NCBI GenBank assembly: GCA_014218235.1
Contig: CM024755.1
Location: forward strand, 38,212,713 to 38,276,712
Length of the DNA stretch: 64,000 nucleotides
Source of the DNA: Colocasia esculenta
Lineage: Eukaryota > Streptophyta > Magnoliopsida > Alismatales > Araceae
Reading direction: 5' to 3'
Both the position numbers and the translations under genes were made by a program. The notes beneath the pieces are model-generated. The model ran no database searches and had not been told where the DNA came from. It saw only the letters and a list, made by a program, of their open reading frames with translations. Shown piece by piece: positions 1 through 9,087 of the stretch. The number at the start of each line of letters is the position of its first letter. Position 1 is the stretch's first letter.

Positions 1-2602
1 AGTAGGACTTAAATCTCAGGCTCAAGCAGGCTTTAAGTAATTAATGCTTTAAAGGCAAAGTAACTAACGATAGAGCAAGAGAGTCATGTATTGCAAAAGA
101 TAGTAGGATAGCATGTGAACGAATAGTAAGACTTTCCAAAAATAGCACAAGTTTCGAGAATAGCACAGAATAGCAGGATGGCCATAGCACAATAGCACAA
201 GTATAGTAATAACACAACGAGTATTGTATAGCACTTTGTTGTCGATGGACAACGAGAGAACATAGCACTTTTCGATTGTCATTTAGATAGTCGAGATAGA
301 TAACACTTGAGTGTAATGCCAAACACTCTGATCATTTAACTCCTATGGGCACTAGCACTTTCGGGTGCACATCCCAAGACCAGATCGGGCCCTTTATATA
401 TTGCCAGGCATTGGTTATATTGTTTATCTTTAGACAATCAGTCAATGGCCAATATAGAGTACCAAGAAGTAGATGAGAGCACTAGATGAATAGACGAAAT
501 AGTAGAGTGAACGTGAATAGATGAGCGAGTAGAGTATAGATGAGAACTAGTGGACATTGCATGTAACACGTCGAGTAAACAGGCGATAGTAACAGTTGCA
601 CAACATGCGCACGTGGTGTTGGCAGTCAGGTGGAACTCACAACCCTTCCGCTGGCCATGTTAAGCACAAGCCCAGAGGTCCGGCGTGATTCAAGATGAGA
701 GTGAACTTCTAATAGCCATTTGGATCATATCGATCCCTAAAGAGGTATCATAGGTGTTAGGGTACAACCGGCTCATCGACCATGTGGGAATCCATGGACA
801 GAGGAGACTTACGGAGGCCTTGAACAAAGACTCACTAGTCCGGCAGAAGGAATATCCAACGAAGAGTTCGTCCAAGTCAAGAAAGAAGGTCATTATGGAA
901 ACAAGTGCTCGACGTTCTAGAGGAGTTCTAAAATAGTGGAGCGTCGAGATCGGTGTTTCAAAACAATGCGAGAAACGAGAGCAAATTGGTTTAAAAATTT
1001 CAATAATTACCCGATGTGTTATGTATCATATTCGTGCCAATTAAGCCATATTTGGATGGTTCAAAGTGTGTGCTTGTGTCATAGAAATCATAGATGGAAA
1101 TTAGTCACGTGTATGTATTTTAAATCACAGAGAAATGTTCGATGTATATTAAGTGAAATTACTACGGGTATATCTGGGATTAAAGGGTATAAGCACAATA
1201 GACAATTAGCGCATTTCAAATCAAGGGTTTTTCTGCAAAATCCTGTGAACACGACGCACCCCAGTAAGGGTCGCGACGGGTACAGGGCGGATCGCGACAG
1301 GTGTTTAGACGGATCGCGACGGGTCTGTCAAGCCAGGCACAGTGATCGTGACGGCGATGCCTGTCACATTCAGAATGCGACTGACAGTCTGTCACAACCA
1401 GACACCAGATCGCGACCTATCTGGCCATCGCGTTCTGGTGGTCTGTACCCGAGTCCGACAGGATTCAGACATGACTTTGGATTGCGGGCCAAATTGAGTG
1501 TATTTGATACAGGAGACTTTAGAAAATAAGAACAATTAGCACAGTTGATGAAAAATCATGAAACCAATTTCAATCGTCTCTGGATAGGCAAGGGTACTTC
1601 CAATAATTAAGAATTTGCAAACAACGAAGGTTTCAAAATGGTTTAATCAAGGTAATCGTGAAGCACATAGAACATTACACTGAGGGGATCAACAAATTAA
1701 TTCACATGATAGGATGGACAGAAATTAGGGCTTTTAGGGGCAAAAGAACCCCAACATCCATCAGTTCTTACAGTAAAAATCTCATGGCATGAGGACGAGT
1801 ATACATGAAGATATGAATTTAAGAAGAGGGTTCGGGGTCATGAAGTTTACTGAACTTTGAAAATTTAGAACTAAAGATTTGCTCGATGGAAAAATATGAA
1901 ACCAATTAGCCTTTGTTCCTAACAGAGGAGATATCCTATAGAAAAAATTTTATGGTTTATGCTCGTGAGAATGCCTACCTTTAGACATTTTACTTCTCTA
2001 GGGTAAGAACTTGAAGAACTCGGGGAAGAACTTGGGAGATCCCTCTTCTCCATGAATTCTCCTCCTCTTGGCCTCTCTTCCTGATCCAGCAACCCCTTGG
2101 CATGAGCTAGGACCGGCCATGAGGGTTTTAGGAGAGTATTTAAGCATCTCCCCATTCTATTTCCTACTATGACTCTAATTCCCTTTTTATTCCGAATTTC
2201 CTAATTCTTTCTCCCCTTTTTAGGCATGAGATCTCCTAATTGGGTTAGGATGGGAGCTAATTTCATGGGCAACCCATTAGGGTAGGTTTAGGAATCCCAT
2301 TCCAACTCAAACTTCATTTTTAATGCATTAAATGCTTCTTTTATAATTAAGCATTATTTTAGTTACGAATTTAGAGTAATTTTCCATTATTCCCCTTTTA
2401 AAAATCCATATTTTGGCCCACTAAATTCTAATGGGTCCATTTAACAAAGCTCATTACTTCTTTTCGTTTAATGGGTTTTATTTATTTCTCTTTCCATTAA
2501 TTTCCTATGTCATTTATTTTCTTTTAATTGATTTTTCTAATAAATCAAAATTTTTAATATTATGTAAATTTTTATTTTTGTTCAAAAATTCAGGTTGCTA
2601 CA
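1..2602 (-). repeat. Gypsy-1 3' LTR (partial)
   Basis: This copy matches 20357-20377 plus 24700-27326 almost base for base, so it is the second LTR of the element. About 360 bp are missing at the left edge. In element orientation it begins TGTAGCAACC at 2602. Small indels separate the copies, including two short duplications present only in the right copy near 24820 and 24965. A GC-rich stretch at 1250-1460 repeats a gatcgcgac-like motif. Open frames here (754-936, 936-1529) are not coding. Confidence 0.9.
2137..2143 (-). promoter_or_regulatory. TATA-like box in Gypsy-1 LTR
   Basis: Minus strand TTAAATA within gcttaaatactctcc. The same context occurs in the other LTR copy (26861-26867) and in the LTR of Gypsy-2 (57725-57731), followed in each by an accct-type segment. 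Conservation between two otherwise divergent LTRs suggests the core promoter. Confidence 0.45.
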
Positions 2603-2620
2603 TGCTCCCCCTCTTAAAAG
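2603..2620 (-). other. Polypurine tract of Gypsy-1
   Basis: The minus strand reads cttttaagagggggagca directly against the TGTAGC start of the 3' LTR. This is the expected place and composition for the plus-strand primer of reverse transcription. Confidence 0.85.
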
Positions 2621-2644
2621 AATTTGGTCCCCAAATTCATATGA

Positions 2645-3703
2645 TCACAAGGGAGGAAACGTCTTACCGAAAAGATTGGGGTAGTTGCGTCTGATGATTC
2701 CTTCTGGTTCCCATGTGGCTTCTTCCACTCCGCGGTTATTCCATAAGACCTTCACCACGTGGATGGGACAGTTCCTGAGCTGTTGTACCTTTCGTTCCAG
2801 TATCTTGACTGGCTTCTCTTCGTATGTCACATCCTTGTTCAACACCAACTTCTCGTGGCGAATGATGTGCGTGGGGTCGTACACATATTTCCTAAGCATG
2901 GAAACATGAAACACATTGTGTACACATGACAAATCTGGTGGCAACGTCAGCCGGTATGCAACCTCACCAATCCTTTCGAGTACTTCAAAAGGGCCGATGA
3001 ATCTAGGGCTGAGCTTTCCCTTTACACCGAATCTTTGAATGCCACGAGTAGGTGACACTTTTAAGAATACATGATCACCCACTTGAAATTCCAGATCTTG
3101 CCTTCTTTTGTCGGCATAGCTCTTCTGTCTGGATTGAGCAATCTTGAGTCGATCTCTGATTACCTGTATGTCCTTTATGGTACATTGCACCATGTTTGGG
3201 CCTAGCCATTGCTGTTCTCCAACCTCATTCCAGCATGCAGGAGATCTATAATTCCTTCCGTAGAGTGCTTCGAACGGTGCCATCTTGATGCTCGCCTGGT
3301 AACTGTTGTTGTAGGCGAACTCAATAAGGGATGGATGCTCGTTCCAATATCCTTGAAAATCGATAGTGCAAGCTCTCAACATATCTTCCACTATTTGGTT
3401 GGTTCTTTCAGTTTGCCCATCAGTTTGTGGATGGAATGCGGTACTAAAGTTGAGTTTAGTACCCAGTGCACCTTGTAGTCCTTTCCAAAAAAGAGATGTA
3501 AATCTCGGATCTCGATCCGAGACAATAGATGATGGAACTTCGTGCATTCTTACTATCTTCTTGACATATAAGGCAGCTAGTACCTCCACTGACCACTTAC
3601 TCTTTATGGCTAGGAAGTGGGCAGATTTGGTTAGTCGGTCTACAATAACCCATATGGCGTCGAGTCCACCACGAGTCTTGGGTAAACCCATGATGAAATC
3701 CAT
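2645..3703 (-). pseudogene. Gypsy-1 integrase core and chromodomain-like C-terminus
   Basis: A 352-residue open stretch of the polyprotein. The catalytic core shows D2 (MDFIMGLP), D63 (VSDRDPRF) and E99 (DGQTER), with 35 residues between the last two, the DD35E pattern. A GPY/F-like module follows (RFIGPFEVLERIGEVAYRL, about residue 215-235). The tail carries a chromodomain-like segment (about 290-345: EEKPVKILERKVQQLRN, VKVLWNN, EATWEPE), typical of plant Tekay/Del chromoviruses, where it is thought to direct integration to heterochromatin. The natural polyprotein stop lies at 2645. This part is intact by itself, but a TAG near 3785 cuts it off from the upstream zinc-binding region. The initial Met is internal to the polyprotein, not a real start. 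Confidence 0.88.
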
Positions 3704-3784
3704 GCCAATGCTTTCCCATTTCCATTCCGGAATATCTAGCGGTCTGAGTACACCAGTCAGGCGCAGATGTTCTGCTTTTACTTG

Positions 3785-4150
3785 TTAGCAAGTAAGGCAA
3801 TGAGCGGCATGTTCCGCTACCTCTCTCTTCATGTTCGGCCACCAAAACATTCTTTTCATGTCTTGATACATTTTGGTACCTCTAGGATGAATAGTGTACT
3901 TTGTCTTGTGGGCTTCATCCATTAACTTCCTCTTCAATTCTTCATTGTCGGGAACGCATGTCCTTCCTTGAAAGACAAGCCTTCCATCTTCGGTCATAGC
4001 AAAGTCCGGTCTTTCGGCTAGAGTTTCCTTGACGCGAACTAAGAATGGATCATCATCTTGTTGAGCTTTGATCTCCTCTAGCAAATCAGATTGAATCTTG
4101 ATATTGGCAATCAAGACTTGGTCATCTCTATGTTCAATAGTTAAGTCCAA
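3785..4150 (-). pseudogene. Gypsy-1 RNase H-integrase linker and integrase zinc-binding domain
   Basis: 121 residues of the same polyprotein. The end carries the H-H-C-C integrase zinc finger: the His of DEAHKTKY, the His of TIHPRGTKM, then C-x2-C in AHCLTC, with FWWPNMKREV between. A TAG stop directly after LTC at the left end replaces an expected glutamine codon (CAG to TAG would explain it). This separates the finger from the catalytic core. Another TAG lies at the upstream end near 4158. Confidence 0.85.
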
Positions 4151-4590
4151 CCTTGCGAATTATTCTAGTAGTTGCATCTCGCCAAGGACTAGACTTGAAA
4201 CAAATGTCATTGGCTTCCTACTAAGAGCATCAGCCACGACATTACCCTTGCCTAGGTGGTATTGGATGTTGAAGTCGAAATCCTTCAGATATTCTAGCCA
4301 TCTTCTCTATCTCATGTTGAGTTCTTTCTAGGAGAATAAATACTTCAGACTTTTATGGTCTGAGTAGACAGTGAACTTTTCTCCGTAGAGGTAATGTCTC
4401 TAGATTTTCAAGGCGAAGACCATGGCAGCCAACTCAAGATCATGCATAGGGTAGTTGACTTCATGAGTCTTCAGTTGTCGAGAAGAGTAGGTCATGACTT
4501 TCTCCTTTTGCATTAGTACACAACCTAGCCCGATTCCTGAGGCATCGGTGTAGACAGAGAACCCTTCTCCCTCTATTGGCAGAGCAAGAA
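4151..4590 (-). pseudogene. Gypsy-1 RNase H domain, degenerate
   Basis: Translation of the minus strand gives the gypsy RNase H signature in order: YTDASGIGLG (first Asp), DLELAA (Glu), YSDHKSLKYL (second Asp) and ADALSRK (last Asp). Three TAG stops interrupt it, around 4400, 4330 and 4308. At least one sits where the family has Trp (in the KI-RHYLYGE context; Gypsy-2 keeps Trp there). The frame differs from the RT fragment upstream, so there is also a frameshift near 4590. Confidence 0.82.
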
Positions 4591-4920
4591 CAGGTGCTGA
4601 GGTAAGAAGTCTTTGAGAGTTTGGAAACTTTTCTCACACTCTTTACTCCAAGAGTATGGGTTCTCCTTTCGTGTCAAACGTGTGAGAGGAACAGCGAACC
4701 TTGAGAAGTTCTTGATGAACCGTCGGTAGTAACCAGCCAGTCCTAAGAAGCTTCTAATCTCGGCGGCATTTGTTGGTCTCTCCCAATTGAATACAGCTTC
4801 GACTTTGGAGGGATCAACAGAGATGCCTTCCTTGGAGATGGCATGGCCTAAGAAGGATACTTCTTCGAGCAAGAATTTGCACTTGCTAAGCTTTGCATAC
4901 AGCTTGTTGTCTCACAAGAC
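4573..4920 (-). pseudogene. Gypsy-1 reverse transcriptase thumb/connection, separated by Copia-1 insertion
   Basis: Residues such as EVSFLGHAISKEG, SKVEAV and IRSFLGLAGYYRRFIKNF identify the C-terminal RT and connection region of gypsy pol. It continues the protein that stops at 17691, because Copia-1 was inserted exactly between the two halves (ttgta at 4921-4925 and 17691-17695). A frameshift near 4590 ends the frame before RNase H. The same segment is found in Gypsy-2 at about 62950-63200. Confidence 0.87.
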
Positions 4921-5210
4921 TTGTATGTTGCCCAGTTGACGAGCCCAGAGGGGGGGGTGAATGGGTCTTTAAAAATTAATCTAGAAGATACATGTAACTA
5001 AAAACATTCACACAAACGTTCTTAGAAGTAGGTTAGTGACAGTTAGTTTAAATAACAAACACACAAAGAAGACAATCACACAACACAAGGTTTATCCTGG
5101 TTCGGACCTCCTTTCCTTAGGAGTCCTACGTCCAGTCCCTGAGCAACAACTCAGAATTTCACTAACTAGGGTACAGTCCCCCTAAGGACGCTACAACACC
5201 CAGCTCAGCT

Positions 5211-5475
5211 GGTCTTCCTTCACACCCGAAGGGAACAACACCCTGGATACCACACCAGGTCTTCCTTCACAACCGAAGGGAACAACACCCTGGATACCAC
5301 ACTAGGTCTTCCTTCACAACCGAAGGGAACAATACCCTAGATACCACACCAGGTCTTCCTTCACAACCGAAGGGAATAACACCCTGGATACCACCAGATC
5401 TTCCTTCACAACCGAAGGGAATAACACCCTGGATATCACCAGGTCTTCCTTCACACCCGAAGGGAACAACACAAA
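5211..5475. repeat. 45-47-bp minisatellite in Copia-1 LTR
   Basis: Six units starting at 5211, 5258, 5305, 5352, 5397 and 5442 (spacings 47, 47, 47, 45, 45). Each has ggtcttccttcaca, then ccgaaggga, then acaccctggata. The same array lies in the other LTR at about 15640-15895. It sits in the 3' half of the LTR in element orientation. Confidence 0.9.
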
Positions 5476-6179
5476 GAGAGTGAATGAAATTCAAGCCCCT
5501 AGATCAAGCTTTTGACAAGCAAAGATCTGAAGCAACTAGAACTGAGAGGAAGAGATTTAAGCTAAGCACTCTTTCAGAACTACACAGGCTCTCTCAAGAT
5601 TTTCACAAACTAGTGGAGAGCAAAAGAGCAAAAGCTAAGCAGAATGAAGTTCTTGGCTCTGGACTTTCTTCAGAAGAATTTGAATGCTTGAATACGCGAT
5701 CTTTTTTCTTTCTTCTGTTCTTAAGACTTGAATTTATATCTTCAATTTGAAATGTAGACGTTGAAGTGTCCGTTGTCTCTCTTTTGAGTAGTCGTTAGAT
5801 TGAATGACATCTGGAGTCTTGGAAGCTTCCAGTCAACAGTCTTTTGATCACTTGAGCACGCAAAGAGATGAGATCTTCAGAAATATCCATTGGCTTCTAT
5901 TTTGTTTAACGTTGTACCATGAAGCTAGTTCAGAGGTCTGCACAAATGTCAATCTCAAATAGCAGACAGCTAAGCTGTCTCTGATGTCAGTCAACGTCAG
6001 TAGCAATAGACATGAAAATAGTAATACAAAATAGCTTAAGTCTAAAGGACGTAATCAGAGTAGGCACGATATGGTCTGCATGCATGCAGAGATACGTTCA
6101 GATCACATAAATGCAAAAGCGTCAGAGAGATGTCTACGTGGATTTTGACTAGTCAACGCTTTTAAGATGAATAAGATAT

Positions 6180-7060
6180 CAAGATATGAAATCGATGACT
6201 ATATGACTTATGAAATCGTTATGAGTCATAGCAAATCGTTATGTGACAGAAGATATATCATGAACACTTAATGAATCGTTGCACAAAGCAAATCGTTGTG
6301 TTTCTGAAGAAGTCGATGTGAAATACTTAACAAATCATTATACAAAGCAAGTCGTTGTGAATTCTAAAGAAATCATTATGAATACTTATCAAGTCGTTAT
6401 GAACTCTAAAGAAATCGTTATGGTAACTTATGAAGTCGTTACAATAAGCAAGTCGTTGCGAGTTCTAAAGAAGTCGTTACAGTAACTTATGAAATCGTTG
6501 CAACAAGCAAGTCGTTGCGAGTTCTAAAGAAGTCGTTACGGTAACTTATGAAATCGTTACAGCAAGCAAGTCGTTGCGCTTGCTAAAGAAATCGTTGCGA
6601 TAACTTATAGAGTCGTTATGACAGGCAAGTCGTTACGAGTTTCTAAAGAAATCGTTACGGTAACTTATAGAGTCGTTGTGACGAGCAAGTCGTTATGGGC
6701 TCTAAAGAAATCGTTGCGATAACTTATAGAGTCGTTGCGACAGGCAAGTCGTTACGAGCTCTAAAGAAATCGTTACGGTAACTTATAGAGTCGTTGTGAC
6801 GAGCAAGTCGTTACGGGCTCTAAAGAAATCGTTACGGTAACTTATAGAGTCGTTGTGACATCGACTTGTTTGAAACAACATGACTTTTCAGTCTTATAAG
6901 GAAATCGTTGCGATCACTTATAGAATCGTTACGGCATCGATTTGTTTGAAACAACATGACTTTTCAGCCAGAAAGGAAATCGTTATGATAATTCTATTGA
7001 AATCGATATGCTTATAAAGAAATCGTTATGGCCTTCAATAGAAGTCGATGTGGACTTAGA
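6180..7060. repeat. 59-bp tandem array built of atcgttac / gtcgttgcg motifs in Copia-1 LTR (U3)
   Basis: From about 6290 to 6870 a 59-bp unit recurs roughly nine times. Each has aaagaaatcgttacggtaac, then ttatagagtcgttg, then gcaagtcgtt. Looser copies flank it. Many units contain gttacggtaac, an inverted repeat around one base. The copy in the other LTR is at about 16610-17480. In element orientation this is the 5' part of the LTR, upstream of any promoter. Confidence 0.88.
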
Positions 7061-7262
7061 GAAATATCATGTTGAAAAGATTAAAGCTTCAGAGAAGTAA
7101 TGCATACCTTTATTGGCTTGTTTGACCTTGGTATTTTTCATGTACTTAAGACTTATGAAATTTTCATTAGATATAATTGATAAACTTTTGTTTGGTTTTG
7201 TTAATCATCAAATATATATATATGTAATTAATTAAAATTACATGGGGACAGACTGGTCATCA

Positions 7263-7450
7263 ATCTCCCCATTTTTGGTGATGACAAAACTGAACAATAA
7301 GCATGGATGAAAAATTATCTGAAATCAGTCTAAAGATGCTAATTTTCCTTCTTAAAAAAAAATTATTGTATTTCAGACATGCTAAGTTTCTCCCTTAAGC
7401 AAAAATTGTATTTCAGACATGCTAATTTTCTCCCCCTTTTTGTCATTGAG
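7263..7450 (-). other. Polypurine tract and extra PPT-like copies of Copia-1
   Basis: Next to the LTR, the plus strand atctccccatttttgg is the complement of a polypurine tract. Similar C-rich runs recur at about 7390 (tctcccttaagc) and 7429 (tctccccctttttgtc). Repeated polypurine-like motifs before the 3' LTR are a known Sirevirus trait. Confidence 0.75.
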
Positions 7451-7519
7451 CAAAAAGACAATCTTCGACAAAGAAAGAAGAGAGAAAGAGAATAGGATTA
7501 CACAAGGGAGGTCATTTCA

Positions 7520-8890
7520 TTAACTTTGTGGAGGTACAGGTAAATAGAAGGCAGGAGACAGAAGAGAGGCAAAATGGGAGATGGTTTCCCATGCCTGTGC
7601 TTCCTGCTCTTCAAAATGAGTTTTGAAGACTCCAAAAGATACAGTGTAGGATGATCCCATAGTGGAGGCCATCCTTTTGAGATGAAGATCTAGGTGCTGA
7701 TAGAGAAGATCAGCATATGCATTCTTGTCCATGTTCATCTTGAGAAATCGACGAGTCCCAAAGCTGGCACAGGTGAGGAATTGGTCCATGGTGACAGGAT
7801 AGTGGTTGTGGTTATCTCTGAGAGCTTTGTGCATAGCCACATACACTTTGTATCTTTCCTCCCAGATCTTGAAGGGGTCATCAACAAGATGAATGGAGTT
7901 CATATCTAGGAAAGTAGCTGGAGAAATGGTTGGCTTGCCTTCTCTGGCTTGAGCTTCATTGATTTCAAACAGCTGCTGAGCTGACAGGGGGTAGAACTTG
8001 GACCATTCAGAAGATGTCAGCCTTTCACATTCAGACAGAATAGGGGCTAGAACTTCAGTACTTACATGCCCCTGGTGATATTCCCTGAATATGAATCTAG
8101 AAAAAGCAACCAGGCAGCCTTTCTGTACTTTAATTCTGCACATTACTCTAGCAAAATGTTCAAAGATGATGGATCCTACAGAGGACTCCATAACTAGAAA
8201 GTGAATTTGAGGAAGGGCTAGCTCTTCAGGTACTTGAAGGGTAGCAAAATCTACCTGAACATTTGAAGTTTGAGAGATATCCGGAGTCAGAGCTGAAATG
8301 GCCTTTCTGAACTGACAGAGCTGAACCTCTGGAAGTCTATGAATATATATGTAGTTGTTGAATAGCATGAAGTGCCTGATCATTTTGATTTCCTTTTGAA
8401 TATAGGGTGCCCAAAGTTCCCTATGATAGATCATGAACCACTCTGATAAGGTCAGGGAGTGGTCCCTTGGAGGGAATCTAGCAGATTTGGCAAGAATGAG
8501 TTTCTTTAGGAGATCCCTGTGACCTTTGCCCCACTGCTCTTCAGATTTGGAGTGGGCAAGAGAGAAGATTTTGGATTTTTCGGATTTGGAAAGAGAAGTG
8601 TAGGGTAGAATGGTGTGCAAATGATCTGTGAGATCAAGAAATGGAAGGTTAATGATGGTTTCAAAAACAACCTTTGAGAGATATTCTCTGTAAAGTGAGG
8701 GATGTTTGTTGTCCACTATGAGAGAAAACCACAAAGGTGGGTATTTGGGTTCAGAGGAGAGGGAGGAAGTAGAAGTAAGCTTCCTCTTCTTGGGGGCAGG
8801 ACTAGAAGGGTCTGCCCTATGAACATGTTCCCCAACCTTCAACACAGACCTGAGGATCCCTTCCTCAAACTCATCCTTTATTTGTTCCAT
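7520..8890 (-). CDS. Unrecognised 456-residue ORF downstream of the env-like gene
   Basis: Open from ATG at 8890 to the stop at 7520, in the same orientation as gag-pol, just before the polypurine tracts and 3' LTR. I recognise no catalytic motif, signal peptide or clear membrane segment. The N-terminus is acidic, then basic (PKKRKL near residue 33, nuclear-signal-like). The middle is rich in aromatic and Leu/Ile residues, and the last residues are YLPVPPQS. A diverged plus-strand relic at about 27550-27995 in Sirevirus D keeps the same spacing of W, VY, H-x-VT/T-x-FL and the terminal YLP-x-P-x-S. The piece is therefore conserved between LTR families and always precedes the 3' LTR. It may be the C-terminal part of a longer env-like product: a Pro/Ser-rich frame follows the env-like stop (8891-9087), and ORF2 begins one frame over. 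Confidence 0.6.
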   Translation of the reverse strand: MEQIKDEFEEGILRSVLKVGEHVHRADPSSPAPKKRKLTSTSSLSSEPKYPPLWFSLIVDNKHPSLYREYLSKVVFETIINLPFLDLTDHLHTILPYTSLSKSEKSKIFSLAHSKSEEQWGKGHRDLLKKLILAKSARFPPRDHSLTLSEWFMIYHRELWAPYIQKEIKMIRHFMLFNNYIYIHRLPEVQLCQFRKAISALTPDISQTSNVQVDFATLQVPEELALPQIHFLVMESSVGSIIFEHFARVMCRIKVQKGCLVAFSRFIFREYHQGHVSTEVLAPILSECERLTSSEWSKFYPLSAQQLFEINEAQAREGKPTISPATFLDMNSIHLVDDPFKIWEERYKVYVAMHKALRDNHNHYPVTMDQFLTCASFGTRRFLKMNMDKNAYADLLYQHLDLHLKRMASTMGSSYTVSFGVFKTHFEEQEAQAWETISHFASLLSPAFYLPVPPQS

Positions 8891-9087
8891 AAAGGGAGTA
8901 TGATAGTGATGAAAGAGGGTGGAGGAGTAAGATGAAGAAAAGAGTGAGAAGTAGTAGGGAGGTCATCAACTGGTCCAAGGGAGGGACCAGAGGAGGAGGA
9001 GGATGCTCCAGCTGAGGATGCTGGAGGGGCCTCATGTATAGGAGAAGGAGAAGGAATGGAAGTAGAGGAGGCAGGAGATGAGGTGGA

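Larger units (their letters stand above)
4926..7262 (-). repeat. Copia-1 3' LTR
   Basis: 2337 bp. It begins tgttgcccag on the plus strand and ends tggtcatca. It is near-identical to 15353-17690. It contains two minisatellites (5211-5475 and about 6290-6870), a G8 box (gaggggggggtgaat) about 30 bp from the left end, and a conserved tttatcctggttcgg box near 5091-5106. Confidence 0.95.

Noticed and set aside
754..1529. Open frames of 60 and 197 codons in the Gypsy-1 LTR
   Set aside because: Only a shortened form of the larger frame survives in the second LTR copy (25736-26056), with different start and end; no motif; region lies wholly in LTR DNA.
5267..5750. Open frames with repeats such as GCEGRPG (minus) and an 88-codon plus frame, repeated at 15693-16152
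   Set aside because: They are translations of the 45-47-bp minisatellite and neighbouring LTR sequence.
6180..7060. CRISPR-like look of the regularly spaced atcgtta repeats
   Set aside because: Units are direct tandem repeats with no unique spacers, lie in a plant LTR, and occur again in the partner LTR; no cas genes.
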